Shown piece after piece: positions 53,791 to 62,079 of a stretch of DNA of 64,000 nt. This DNA comes from JAASSS01 sp021767745. GTDB lineage: Bacteria; Pseudomonadota; Gammaproteobacteria; UBA5335. The translations under genes were made by a program, and so were the position numbers. The stretch covers positions 30,296-94,295 of the forward strand of contig JAXHVN010000020.1 of the NCBI GenBank assembly GCA_034189165.1. The letters are read 5' to 3'. The stretch's first letter is position 1; the number at the start of each line of letters is the position of its first letter. The notes under the pieces are model-generated. The model worked only from the letters and a program-made list of their open reading frames with translations. It did not search any database and was not told the DNA's origin.

Positions 53791-54509
53791 GGATCGCGGT
53801 CGGTCCGGCCGCCGGCGGGCTGGCGGTGCTGATCGCGTTGGCGTTCGGCGTCGATGCGCTGTGGCCACCGCGCCTGCCCTGGACTGCCGACGTGCTGCCG
53901 ACGCTGTTCTGGCTGGCCGCGGCGCTGTGGCTGTTGACCGTGATCTGGCAGCGCCCGCTCGCCCGCGTGCCGTTCGTGCCCCTGCCGTTCGCCGTGATTG
54001 GCGGCCTCGGTCTGGTGCTGGTGGACAGCAGCTGGCGCGGTGGCACCGCGCCGGCGCAGGCGCTGCTGCGCGGCATCGTCGTGGTGGGCTACCTGACCGC
54101 CGCGTGGTGGAGTCTGGAGGCGGTGCGTGTGCGCCAGCCCTGGACGCTGCCGCTGGCGGGTCTGCTGACGGCGGCCGGCGCAGCGCTCGGTGGTTCACCG
54201 CTCCTGCTGCGCTGGAGCCTGATCGTCACGACGGTAACGGGACTCGCGATGAGCATCGGCGGCCGCGGGATCGGCGCCAGTCCGTCGCTGCAAGTGCCGG
54301 TGGCTGCGCTGCTGCTGCCGGTGCCCGCCGTGGTCTGGCTGCATGGCGCACTGCCCGGCCGCTGGCTGCTGCCGTTGGCGCTCTGGCCGGTGCTGTTGCC
54401 GCCGCTCGCCGGCGCCGCGCGCTGGACGCCGCTGGTGGCAGGCGTGCTGGTGCTGGCGGCGCTGCTGCTGACCGCGCCGATCACGCGGCTGGGGTGGCTC
54501 GGCGGCTGA
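53787..54509 (+). CDS. Polytopic membrane protein of unknown function
   Basis: A 240-residue protein, almost entirely hydrophobic, with about seven or eight predicted helices (LAVLIALAFGVDALWP, VLPTLFWLAAALWLLTVIW, VPFAVIGGLGLVLVD, and others). No conserved motif is recognised. A GTG start overlaps the DoxX stop by four bases, so it is translated with the metallophore genes and could be an export or permease component. I cannot name a family. Confidence 0.55.
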   Translation: MRIAVGPAAGGLAVLIALAFGVDALWPPRLPWTADVLPTLFWLAAALWLLTVIWQRPLARVPFVPLPFAVIGGLGLVLVDSSWRGGTAPAQALLRGIVVVGYLTAAWWSLEAVRVRQPWTLPLAGLLTAAGAALGGSPLLLRWSLIVTTVTGLAMSIGGRGIGASPSLQVPVAALLLPVPAVVWLHGALPGRWLLPLALWPVLLPPLAGAARWTPLVAGVLVLAALLLTAPITRLGWLGG

Positions 54510-54570
54510 GCCGGTTGTCCCCGGCGGCGGCGAACGGCATGCTCGCAGCATTGCCATCCCAGCCGTGCCG

Positions 54571-55431
54571 ATGCCCAGCCAGCCACTGCCTGCGACCGCC
54601 GTGCCCGCCGCCGATGACGCCCTCTGGGACACGCTGCGGCGCATCGGCGCGCATTTCGCCCGCCCCGGCGCTGGCCCATGGCAGGGGCTCCTGGCCGACG
54701 GTAGCCGCCTCGACGTCGCGCCGGGCGGCCGCTGGCAGGCCAGCCGGCGATTGCCCGAACCGGTGGTCGCGTGGCTGGAGTTGTATCTGCCGTTGGCGGC
54801 CGCTGCCGGCAGCTTCGTGATCGCGCATCTCGGCCAGAGCCTCGACGGCTGCATCGCGACTGCCAGCGGCGACGCCTGCTTCGTCACCGGACCGGAGAAC
54901 CTGGATCATCTGCACCGGCTGCGGGCACTGGCCGACGCCGTTCTCGTCGGCGCCGGCACCGTGGCCAGCGATGATCCGCGCCTGACCGTCCGCCGTTGCC
55001 GCGGTACGCATCCGGTCCGTGTGGTGCTGGACCGGCACGGTCGGGCGCCGCGGCAGGCCCGCGTGTTCACCGATGGCGCGGCGCCGACGCTGTGGGTACG
55101 GCCGGCCGCCGCCGCGCCGGCCCCATGCGTCGACAGCCTGGATGTGCCGATGGCAGTGGGCGGTGACCTGGATCTGCGGGCGCTGCGGGCAGCGCTCGCC
55201 GCGCGGGGTCTGCCGCGCATCTTCGTCGAGGGGGGTGGCGTGACGGTTTCGGCCTTTCTCGCGCAACGGGCACTGGATCGCCTGCACCTGACGGTGGCCC
55301 CGGTGCTGATCGGCGCGGGCCGGCCCGGGGTGGTGGTGCCGCCGGCACCGCAGATGGCCGATGCCTGGCGGCTGCAGGGGCGCGTCCATCGTCAGGGCAC
55401 GGACGTGCTGTTCGACTGCCTGCCGCCATGA
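54571..55431 (+). CDS. RibD C-terminal/dihydrofolate-reductase-like pterin or pyrimidine reductase
   Basis: A 286-residue protein. The first 85 residues (ALWDTLRRIGAHFARPG, WQGLLADGSRLDVAPGGRW) are a separate N-terminal part not recognised. The rest is a RibD_C/DHFR fold: FVIAHLGQSLDGCIAT, LDHLHRLRALADAVLVGAGTVASDDPRLTVR, VRVVLDRHGRAP, LPRIFVEGGGVTVSAFLAQRALDRLHLTVAPVLIGAG. Such enzymes reduce pyrimidine or pterin intermediates with NADPH. No ribD deaminase domain is attached. It overlaps the next gene by four bases and heads the pterin-like cluster. A GTG six bases earlier is an alternative start. Confidence 0.8.
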   Translation: MPSQPLPATAVPAADDALWDTLRRIGAHFARPGAGPWQGLLADGSRLDVAPGGRWQASRRLPEPVVAWLELYLPLAAAAGSFVIAHLGQSLDGCIATASGDACFVTGPENLDHLHRLRALADAVLVGAGTVASDDPRLTVRRCRGTHPVRVVLDRHGRAPRQARVFTDGAAPTLWVRPAAAAPAPCVDSLDVPMAVGGDLDLRALRAALAARGLPRIFVEGGGVTVSAFLAQRALDRLHLTVAPVLIGAGRPGVVVPPAPQMADAWRLQGRVHRQGTDVLFDCLPP

Positions 55432-56426
55432 GCCGCTCCGGGGCAGCACACGCGGCCGCCCTGTGGGTGACCGGGCCCGGCACGGCGGAGATCCGCGCCG
55501 AGACGCTGCCTGCGCTCGCTCCCGGCCAGCTCGGCGCCCGCGCGCTCTACAGCGGCATCAGCCGTGGCACCGAGCGGCTGGTCTGGCGCGGGCAGGTGCC
55601 GGCCTCCGAGCGCGAGCGGATGCGCTGCCCGCATCAGGCGGGCGACTTTCCCTGGCCCGTCAAGTACGGCTACAGTTGGGTCGGCGAGACCGACGAGGGG
55701 CAGCGTGTGTTCTGCCTGCACCCGCATCAGGACCGCATCCACGTCGCGCGCGAGGCCCTGCAGCCGATTCCCGCGGGCGTGCCGGCGCGCCGGGCGGTGC
55801 TGGCGGCGAACATGGAGACCGCGCTGAACGCCATCTGGGATGCGCGCGCCACCGCCGGACAATCGATCCGGGTGATCGGCGGCGGTGTGGTCGGCATGCT
55901 GGTGGCCTACCTGGCCGCGCGGCTGCCGGGCGCCGAGGTGCAGTTGGTGGATCGGCAGGCCGATCGCGGGCCGGTGGCCGCACGTCTGGGCGTGCCCTTC
56001 GCCCTGCCGGCCGCGGCGACGCCGGCGGCGGATCTGGTGCTGCACGCGTCGGGCCACGCCGACGGGCTGGAGCTCGCCCTGTCCCTGGCGGGTGAGGAGG
56101 CAACGCTGGTCGAGCTGAGCTGGTATGGCGAACGGCCGGTCGCGGTGCCGCTCGGGCACGCGTTTCATCCGCGCCGGCTGCGGCTGCTCTCCAGCCAGGT
56201 CGGCACCGTCGCGCCGTGCCAGCGGCCGCGCTGGGACGCCGGCCGCCGCCTGCGGCTGGCCCTCGAGTTGCTGGCCGATCCGGCGCTGGAGGCGCTGCTG
56301 GAGCCGGATATCGACTTTCATGCGCTGCCGGCGATGGCCGCGCTGTTCGCCGGTCACGGGGGAACGCCGGTGGTCGCCTATCCGCCGCCAGGGGAGGCGG
56401 CCGCGCGAGGTGGGTTGAACCGGTAG
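55428..56426 (+). CDS. Zinc-independent MDR-type dehydrogenase
   Basis: A 332-residue medium-chain dehydrogenase/reductase-like protein. The nucleotide-binding segment is IRVIGGGVVGMLVAYLAARLPGAEVQLVD (about residue 143). The catalytic half shows ALYSGISRGTERLVWRGQVP and CPHQAGDFPWPVKYGYSWVGE, but not the GHE zinc motif or the structural Cys cluster, so it is probably zinc-free. HPRRLRLLSSQVGTV is near the C-terminus. It sits between the RibD-like and PTPS-like genes and may reduce a keto side chain of a pterin; that is inference from context. Confidence 0.72.
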   Translation: MSRSGAAHAAALWVTGPGTAEIRAETLPALAPGQLGARALYSGISRGTERLVWRGQVPASERERMRCPHQAGDFPWPVKYGYSWVGETDEGQRVFCLHPHQDRIHVAREALQPIPAGVPARRAVLAANMETALNAIWDARATAGQSIRVIGGGVVGMLVAYLAARLPGAEVQLVDRQADRGPVAARLGVPFALPAAATPAADLVLHASGHADGLELALSLAGEEATLVELSWYGERPVAVPLGHAFHPRRLRLLSSQVGTVAPCQRPRWDAGRRLRLALELLADPALEALLEPDIDFHALPAMAALFAGHGGTPVVAYPPPGEAAARGGLNR

Positions 56427-56442
56427 ATGTAAGGAGCCGCTG

Positions 56443-56844
56443 GTGTTCGAGTTGACGGTCAGCGATCACGTGATGATCGCGCACAGCTTCACGGGGGCGC
56501 TATTCGGCCCCGCCCAGCGCCTGCACGGCGCGACCTACGCGGTGGAGGTCGGCTTCATGACGGAGCGGCTGGACGCCCATGGTCTGATCGTGGACATCGG
56601 TGCGGCGCAGCAGGCACTGGCGGCGGCGCTGGCACCGCTCGCCTACCAGAACCTCGATGAACTGCCGCAGTTCGCCGGCCGCAACACCACCACCGAGGTG
56701 CTGGCCCAGTACCTCGCCCAGTCGCTGGCCGAGGCGGTGCGCGCCGGCGCGCTGGGACCCTCCGCACCGGCGCGGGTGCAGCGGCTGGCGGTGACGCTGC
56801 GCGAATCCCCCCGTGCCTGGGCCCGCTACGAGCAGGTCCTGTGA
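56443..56844 (+). CDS. 6-pyruvoyl-tetrahydropterin-synthase-like protein with altered metal site
   Basis: A 133-residue T-fold protein like QueD/PTPS. FELTVSDHVMIAHSF holds the first zinc His. The usual second motif HGHxY is here LHGATY, so the third zinc ligand is Ala. No Cys is present at the usual catalytic position. The LDHxxLN catalytic segment reads NLDELPQF. The ending VTLRESPRAWARYEQVL is conserved. It may therefore be an altered enzyme or a binding protein. A GTG start follows AAGGAG. The following glycosyltransferase overlaps by four bases. Confidence 0.78.
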   Translation: MFELTVSDHVMIAHSFTGALFGPAQRLHGATYAVEVGFMTERLDAHGLIVDIGAAQQALAAALAPLAYQNLDELPQFAGRNTTTEVLAQYLAQSLAEAVRAGALGPSAPARVQRLAVTLRESPRAWARYEQVL

Positions 56845-57890
56845 GCGAGACCCTGCATGTGGCCGTGCCCGGTGCGCTGGATCAGCCGACCGGCGGCTAC
56901 CGCTACGACGCCGCGCTCGTCCGCGCGCTGCGCAACCGCGGCTGGCAGGTCGTGGTGCACGAGCTGCCCGGGTGCCATCCGCTGCCGGACGCCCCTGCCG
57001 TGGCCGGCGCCGAGCGCACACTCGCCGCGGCGGCGGGGTCGACGCTGCTGGTCGACGGCCTGTGCCTGCCGGCATTCGCGCGTACGACTTGCGCCGGCGT
57101 GCGGCTGGTGGCGCTGATCCATCACCGGCTGACCCGAGAGACCGGCACGCCGGCCGCCAGCATCGCGCCGCTGGTCCGGTTGGAGCGGGACGGCCTGCAG
57201 CGGGCGCAGCTGATCATCTGCACCTCCGCGGCGACCGCCGCGGATCTGCAGCGGGCTTACGGTCTGCCCAGTCCCCCGCTGGTCGCGCCACCGGCGATCG
57301 AGACGACGGCATCGCGGACGCCATGGGCGCGGGCACCGCGGCGGTTGCTGGCCGTCGGCGCACTCGTGCCGCGCAAGGATGTGCTGCTGCTGATCGAGGC
57401 GCTGGCGCCGTTGCGTCATCTGCCGTGGCGCCTGGACATCGTCGGCGACGACAGCCGCCATCCGGCCTACGCCCGCCGTGTGCGCAGCCGGTGTCGCCGC
57501 CACCGCCTGGTCGGTCGGATCCGGCTGCACGGCGCCATCGCCGACTGGCGCCGCCGCCGCCTGTTGCGCCAGGCCGACCTCTTGTTGGCCGCCTCGCGGC
57601 ACGAGGGCTACGGCATGGCGGTGGCGGAAGCCGCGGCCGCCGGGCTGCCGATTCTGGCGACGGCGACGGCCGCGGTGCCGGCGGTGTTCGCTGCGGCGGC
57701 CGTCACGCGCGTGCCGGCCCGGGATCGGCTGGCAATGACACAGGCACTCGCCGTGCGCGCGCCGGCGGCCTGGGCGCCGCGATACCGTCGGGCCCGGCGC
57801 CACGCCCCGCGGTGGGCGACGCACGATCCCGCCGCGTGTATCGCGCCCGCGTTATGCGCCCTCGCGCGGCCTCGGGTGATCGGCGCGTGA
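56841..57890 (+). CDS. Glycosyltransferase, GT4-like
   Basis: A 349-residue GT-B fold enzyme. The acceptor half has DQPTGGYRYDAALVRALRNRGWQVVVHELPG and ICTSAATAADLQRAYGLP. The donor half has RLLAVGALVPRKDVLLLIEALAPL, LDIVGDD, RIRLHGAI, and the EX7E motif in SRHEGYGMAVAEAAAAGLPILA (about residue 250). The nucleotide sugar and acceptor are unknown; neighbours suggest a pterin or a lipid alcohol. A GTG start lies in a GTGA overlap with the PTPS-like gene, and the next gene overlaps it similarly. Confidence 0.82.
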   Translation: MSETLHVAVPGALDQPTGGYRYDAALVRALRNRGWQVVVHELPGCHPLPDAPAVAGAERTLAAAAGSTLLVDGLCLPAFARTTCAGVRLVALIHHRLTRETGTPAASIAPLVRLERDGLQRAQLIICTSAATAADLQRAYGLPSPPLVAPPAIETTASRTPWARAPRRLLAVGALVPRKDVLLLIEALAPLRHLPWRLDIVGDDSRHPAYARRVRSRCRRHRLVGRIRLHGAIADWRRRRLLRQADLLLAASRHEGYGMAVAEAAAAGLPILATATAAVPAVFAAAAVTRVPARDRLAMTQALAVRAPAAWAPRYRRARRHAPRWATHDPAACIAPALCALARPRVIGA

Positions 57891-58780
57891 GTGCGCTCGC
57901 CCACACCAGCTTCGGCGCCGACTGGCTGGAACTGCGCGAACCTCTGGATCTGGCGGCTCGCGATCCCGCCCTGCTGGCGCGGTTCGGGAGCTGCGTCGAG
58001 GACGGGGTGGTGCAGGAATGCGGCGCCGGGCACGGCGCACTGCTGCGGGCGGTGGCGCCGGCCCTGCGCGGGCGGGTGCACTGGCACGCCTACGATCACG
58101 ACACCGCCCTGCTGGCCGAGCTGTCGCCGCGCTTCACGCGCTGGGGCGAGCGGCAGGGGGACTGGCGGCCGCTGGCGACGGACGAGGACGGCGAGCCGGC
58201 CGGCAGCGCCACGGGCCGCTGGCAGGGGCGCCGGGCGCAGCTCGCCGCCCAGACGCATGTGGTCGACCTGGCGCAGGGGCTGCCGATGCTCGAAGCCTCG
58301 GCCATCGCCTGCAGCGCGTGGCTGGATCTGGTGTCGGCGGACTGGCTGACCGCGCTGGGGCGGCAGCTGGCGACGGCGCAGGTGCACACGCTCTATCTCA
58401 GCATGACGATCAACGGCGAGATCCGCTTCACGCCGGCCTCCGGGGAGGACGAACTCCTCGTTTCGGCCTATCTTCGTCACATGGAGCAGGACAAGGGTTT
58501 TGGTCCGGCGCTCGGCCCGGCGGCGCAGCCCCGGCTGACCCAATGGCTGGATGAGGGCGGCTACGCGCTGGACTGGGCACGCAGTGACTGGCGGCTGGAT
58601 TGCGCGCATGCGGCCGCGACCCGGCATTGGCTGCGGGGTCTGGCAACGGCCGCCGTGGCGCACTCGCCGATGCTTCGGGAAGTGGCCGAGGCGTGGCTGC
58701 ATCGGCGGCGCGCAGAACTGGCCGGTGGCTGGCTGCAGGTCGAAATCGGTCATTTCGACCTGCTGGCGACGCGAAACTGA
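57887..58780 (+). CDS. SAM-dependent methyltransferase-like protein
   Basis: A 297-residue class I methyltransferase fold. Motif I is VQECGAGHGALLRAV (about residue 40), followed by HWHAYDHDTALLAEL (motif post I). ACSAWLDLVSADWLTALGRQL lies mid-protein. The later segment TLYLSMTINGEIRFTPASGEDELLVSAYLRHMEQDKGFGPALGP is conserved in methyltransferases of this particular cluster, as far as I can tell. It starts at a GTG overlapping the glycosyltransferase stop. The CDP-alcohol phosphatidyltransferase follows after three bases. Substrate unknown. Confidence 0.7.
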   Translation: MSALAHTSFGADWLELREPLDLAARDPALLARFGSCVEDGVVQECGAGHGALLRAVAPALRGRVHWHAYDHDTALLAELSPRFTRWGERQGDWRPLATDEDGEPAGSATGRWQGRRAQLAAQTHVVDLAQGLPMLEASAIACSAWLDLVSADWLTALGRQLATAQVHTLYLSMTINGEIRFTPASGEDELLVSAYLRHMEQDKGFGPALGPAAQPRLTQWLDEGGYALDWARSDWRLDCAHAAATRHWLRGLATAAVAHSPMLREVAEAWLHRRRAELAGGWLQVEIGHFDLLATRN

Positions 58781-58783
58781 GAC

Positions 58784-59536
58784 ATGCCCAGGCGGTCGCC
58801 GACGGCACTGCGGCGCGCGACGGGTGGCTGGCTGCTGGCCGGCGCCCTGGGACTGGGGCTTGCCGATCTGGTGGCAGCCGCCGTCCTGCCCGACCTCGCC
58901 CTCGCGGGTGGTTGGCTGATCTATCTGCTGGCCGCCGCTTGGGTGGCCGGTAATCTGCATCGACATCCCCACCTGCGCTTCGGCGCCGGTAATGCCGTCT
59001 CGCTGCTGCGGCTGGTGGTGTTATGTCTGCTGGTGACGCTGCTCGCGGGCGCCAGGCACGGCAGCTGGCTGGCGTTGACGCTGGCCATCCTCTTCCTGCT
59101 GCTGGACGGCGTGGACGGTTACGCTGCGCGACGCGACGGCACCTGCTCGGCGTTCGGCGCACGTTTCGACATCGAACTCGATGCGCTGTTCGTGCTGCTC
59201 GCCTGCGGCTGGCTGTGGTGGGCCGGCAAGGCGCAGGCCTGGGTGCTGCTGGGCGGCCTGCCGCATTACCTCTTCGTGTGCGGCCGCTACTGGCGGCCCG
59301 GCTGGCGCCGCTCGCTCGCGCCGAGTCGCCGGCGCGGCACCATCGGCATGGTGCAGGCGGGCGTGCTTGCCGGTTGCCTTGCGCCCATCACCGGTCCGCC
59401 GCTGACGACGGTGGCGCTCGGTGCGGCCCTGTTGCTGGTGGCGGTCTCGTTCTGGCTGGACCTGTGGCCGCTGGCCCGGCACGGGCTCAATGCCAGTGCA
59501 GCAGGTGAGCCACCTGCGGCAGCACGAGGGCTGTAG
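58784..59536 (+). CDS. CDP-alcohol phosphatidyltransferase family protein
   Basis: A 250-residue membrane enzyme. The catalytic motif D-x2-DG-x2-AR-x8-G-x3-D-x3-D is present as DGVDGYAARRDGTCSAFGARFDIELD (about residue 107-132), so metal-dependent transfer of a phosphatidyl or phosphoalcohol group is likely. About six helices surround it (LLVTLLAGARHGSWLALTLAILFLLL, ALFVLLACGWLWW, and others). It is the last gene of the cluster and its end overlaps the convergent lrgB by 50 bases. The alcohol acceptor is unknown; it is not obviously PgsA or PssA. Confidence 0.82.
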   Translation: MPRRSPTALRRATGGWLLAGALGLGLADLVAAAVLPDLALAGGWLIYLLAAAWVAGNLHRHPHLRFGAGNAVSLLRLVVLCLLVTLLAGARHGSWLALTLAILFLLLDGVDGYAARRDGTCSAFGARFDIELDALFVLLACGWLWWAGKAQAWVLLGGLPHYLFVCGRYWRPGWRRSLAPSRRRGTIGMVQAGVLAGCLAPITGPPLTTVALGAALLLVAVSFWLDLWPLARHGLNASAAGEPPAAARGL

Positions 59537-60197
59537 CGGCCCCGGTGAGGCTGAGACCGACGGCGGCCAGGGCGCCCGCCCGGACATCCCGCTCGAAGGC
59601 CAGCGCCGTGCCGAAGCCATGGGCGCCCACTCCCAGCGCGAGGCCGGCCGCAGCGCCATCCTGCCCGGCGGCCCGCCAGACCAGAGGGGCGAGCAGGCAG
59701 CCCACCAGCCCGGTGAACAGCACTGCTCCTGCCGCCAGGGCGACATCGCCCCGCAACTGGGTGGTGATGGCGATGGCGATGGGCGTGGTGACCGATTTGC
59801 TGGCGATCGAGCGCAGCGTGACCTCGGACAGGCCGAGCAGCCAGCCCAGCGCCAGGGCACTGGCGGCGGCGACGAACGCGCCGGCCAGCAACGCCCCGGC
59901 CAGTGGCCAGAAGATCCGCCGGATGCTGCGCGCCTCCTGGAACAGCGGCACGCCGAGCGCGACCGTGGCTGGCCCCAGCAGCGCATGCAGCGGGTAGGCG
60001 CCGGCAAAGTAGGTGTCGTACGGGATCCCCGCCGCCAGCAGCGCCGCGATCAGCAGGCCGATGGCGACGAAGGCTGGATGCCACCACGGGCTGCCGCGGC
60101 GCCAGCGGTACAGGCGGCGTCCCAGGGCGTAAGCGAGCAGCGTCGCGCCACAGGCGGCGAGAGCCAGCAACGGCCAGCCGAGCTCCACTCCGGCCAT
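59487..60197 (-). CDS. lrgB: LrgB/CidB-family membrane protein
   Basis: A 236-residue membrane protein. Typical features are PYDTYFAGAYPLHALLGPATVALGVPLF and LGLSEVTLRSIASKSVTTPIAIAITTQLRGDVALAAGAVLFTGLVG, followed by GVGAHGFGTALAFERD. LrgAB/CidAB systems modulate murein hydrolase activity or transport small organic acids (pyruvate, glycolate). The ATG overlaps the lrgA stop by one base, so they are coupled. Confidence 0.9.
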   Translation of the reverse strand: MAGVELGWPLLALAACGATLLAYALGRRLYRWRRGSPWWHPAFVAIGLLIAALLAAGIPYDTYFAGAYPLHALLGPATVALGVPLFQEARSIRRIFWPLAGALLAGAFVAAASALALGWLLGLSEVTLRSIASKSVTTPIAIAITTQLRGDVALAAGAVLFTGLVGCLLAPLVWRAAGQDGAAAGLALGVGAHGFGTALAFERDVRAGALAAVGLSLTGAATALVLPQVAHLLHWH

Positions 60198-60589
60198 CAG
60201 CCGGTGGCGGCCCGCAGCCGGCGATAGCACCACACGGTGGTCAGCATGGCCAGCAGGGTGCTGATCGACAGTACCGCCACCAGCGCCACGCCCTCGCTGG
60301 CCAGGCGTTCGCGCTGGGTCATCAGGCCCACCCCGGCCGGGATGAACAGCAGGGCCAGGTGGCGTTGCACCAGTCCGCTCAGCCAGGCGAGGGCCGGCGG
60401 CAGTTCACCGCGCCAGCCGAGCCAGCCGGCCAGCAGCAGCATCCCCGCCACCGGTCCGGGCACGGCCAGCTGCGAGAGCATCACCAGGGCCGTGCCGGCG
60501 GCCTGGAACAGGAGCAGGCGCAGGCACTCCCGCAGCAGCGCGGAGATCGGTGGCACCCCGGCCAGCGCCGCCGCGGACCGGTGCCTCAC
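60197..60589 (-). CDS. lrgA: LrgA/CidA-family membrane protein
   Basis: A 130-residue holin-like protein with four helices. QLAVPGPVAGMLLLAGWL and VQRHLALLFIPAGVGLMTQRERLASEGVALVAVLSISTLLAMLTTVWC are typical. A GTG start overlaps the preceding thioesterase stop by four bases (GTGA). lrgB follows with a one-base overlap. The three genes form one operon. Confidence 0.9.
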   Translation of the reverse strand: MRHRSAAALAGVPPISALLRECLRLLLFQAAGTALVMLSQLAVPGPVAGMLLLAGWLGWRGELPPALAWLSGLVQRHLALLFIPAGVGLMTQRERLASEGVALVAVLSISTLLAMLTTVWCYRRLRAATG

Positions 60590-61500
60590 CGGCCGCGCAT
60601 GCCCCGCACGAGGTGGGTCATGCTGCCGAACACCTTCAGCCGCCGCGACTGCGCGCCGTAGATGTGCACCTCGTTGTGCGTCAGGCCGCCCTCGCGCCGG
60701 CAGGTCCGGCTGTTGGCCACCAGTGCCTCGCCGCGCGCCGGCTCGATGAAGGCCGCCTGGATAGTGAGCGTCACCGCCATGCCGAACTCCTGCGCCAGCG
60801 AGGCGCCGGAGCTACCGCCGGTGTTGTCGAGCAGCATGAGCATCTGGCCGGCGGCGATATTGCCGTCGCTGTCGTAGTGATCGGCGACGTCCTGCTGGAC
60901 CATCTGGGCCTGCCCGTCGCCCATGAAGGTGACCTCGGCGCCCGGATGCAGCCGTGACATCGCGCGGTTGAACATATCGACCATCATCTTCATCCGCGGC
61001 TCGCGCATCTCGTCGAGCGTGCGCAGCGGCGGCGCTTCGGCCGGCTCGTTGTGATGGGTGATCGGCGCATCCCCGTCGAGCGGCAGGCAGCGGAACAGCA
61101 GCGCGCTGCGGGCAATCTGCTCGCCTTCGGCATTGTCGACGTGGCAGTGGACGAACAGGAATTCGCGGGTCTGGCGAACCACTCGCGCATGGGCAATGAG
61201 TGTCTCCCGGCCCCCGCCCTTGAGGTAGGAGACCTGGAAGTCCAGCAGCCGCGCCTCGCGCCCCGCCGGTGCCAGCAGGCCATGGGCCAGCAGCCGGCCG
61301 GCATCCACCAGATAGGTGGCGATCTTGCCGCCGTGCGTGCGCCCGCCGGGATTCATGTTCTGAGCGCGGAAGGGCAGCGTCATCTCCAGCGCCGGCGTCT
61401 GCGCCTCGGAGGTGGCCGTGACGCTCGCGCCCAGGGCACGTCCCCAGGCGTCGCCCGCGTAGCGTTCGTTCAGGTCTTCCGGCGTGAGCATTGATAACAT
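60586..61500 (-). CDS. Tandem hotdog-fold acyl-CoA thioesterase
   Basis: A 304-residue protein with two hotdog domains. The first has FRAQNMNPGGRTHGGKIATYLVDAGRLLAHGL and LLDFQVSYLKGGGRETLIAHARVVRQTREFLFVHCHVDN. The second, from about residue 190, has DGNIAAGQMLMLLDNTGGSSGASLAQEFGMAVTLTIQAAFIEPARGEALVANSRTCRREGG. The PaaI/4HBT-like arrangement suggests thioester hydrolysis, with the substrate unknown. Starts at 61521, 61500 and 61491 are all possible; none has a strong ribosome site. It heads the operon with lrgAB. Confidence 0.75.
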   Translation of the reverse strand: MLSMLTPEDLNERYAGDAWGRALGASVTATSEAQTPALEMTLPFRAQNMNPGGRTHGGKIATYLVDAGRLLAHGLLAPAGREARLLDFQVSYLKGGGRETLIAHARVVRQTREFLFVHCHVDNAEGEQIARSALLFRCLPLDGDAPITHHNEPAEAPPLRTLDEMREPRMKMMVDMFNRAMSRLHPGAEVTFMGDGQAQMVQQDVADHYDSDGNIAAGQMLMLLDNTGGSSGASLAQEFGMAVTLTIQAAFIEPARGEALVANSRTCRREGGLTHNEVHIYGAQSRRLKVFGSMTHLVRGMRGR

Positions 61501-61553
61501 CCCGGGCAAAACGGCCATCATACGCGGCGGGATTCGCCCGCACGGGAGGACGC

Positions 61554-62072
61554 TTGGACCGGGACATCTACAGGGGCCGCATCTTCACGGTGCGCGAGGA
61601 AACCCACGAGCTGCCGAACGGGCATCGCGAGACACTCGATCTGGTGCGCCATGGCGGCGCGGCCGCGGTGGTGGCCATGGACGCACAGGACCGCATCTGC
61701 CTGTTGCGCCAGTACCGCGTGGTGGTGGACGAATGGCTCTGGGAGGTGCCGGCCGGCCGGCGCGAACCGGATGAGCCGCCCGAGGCGACGGCCCGGCGCG
61801 AGCTGGCCGAGGAGGCCGGCCTGCAGGCGGCGCAGTGGGAGGCGCTGGGCCCGATCCTGCCGACGCCGGGCTTCTGCGACGAGCGCATCCACCTGTACCT
61901 GGCACAGGACCTCGCGCCAGCGCCGCTGGCACGCGAGCCGGGAGAGATCATCGAAGTGCACTGGCTGACACTGGCCGAAGCCGAGGCCGCGATACACGCC
62001 GGCGAGCTGACGGACGGCAAGACTCAGTGCGCGTTGTATCGCTACCGTCTCTGGCGCAGCGCCGCGCCCTGA
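61554..62072 (+). CDS. Nudix hydrolase, ADP-ribose pyrophosphatase-like
   Basis: A 172-residue Nudix protein. The box GX5EX7REUXEEXGU is intact as GRREPDEPPEATARRELAEEAGL. RGRIFTVREETHELPNGHRETLDLVRHGGAAAVVAMD upstream and GPILPTPGFCDERIHLYLAQDL downstream resemble NudF/ADP-ribose pyrophosphatases. It cleaves nucleoside diphosphate derivatives. The TTG start at 61554 has GGGAGGA six bases upstream. A longer frame overlaps the divergent thioesterase gene. Confidence 0.88.
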   Translation: MDRDIYRGRIFTVREETHELPNGHRETLDLVRHGGAAAVVAMDAQDRICLLRQYRVVVDEWLWEVPAGRREPDEPPEATARRELAEEAGLQAAQWEALGPILPTPGFCDERIHLYLAQDLAPAPLAREPGEIIEVHWLTLAEAEAAIHAGELTDGKTQCALYRYRLWRSAAP

Positions 62073-62079
62073 GACCGGC

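Noticed and set aside
59487..59536. Frameshift or artefact because the CDP-alcohol enzyme and lrgB overlap by 50 bases tail to tail
   Set aside because: Both frames carry conserved sequence almost to their ends, and convergent overlaps of this size occur naturally in compact GC-rich genomes.
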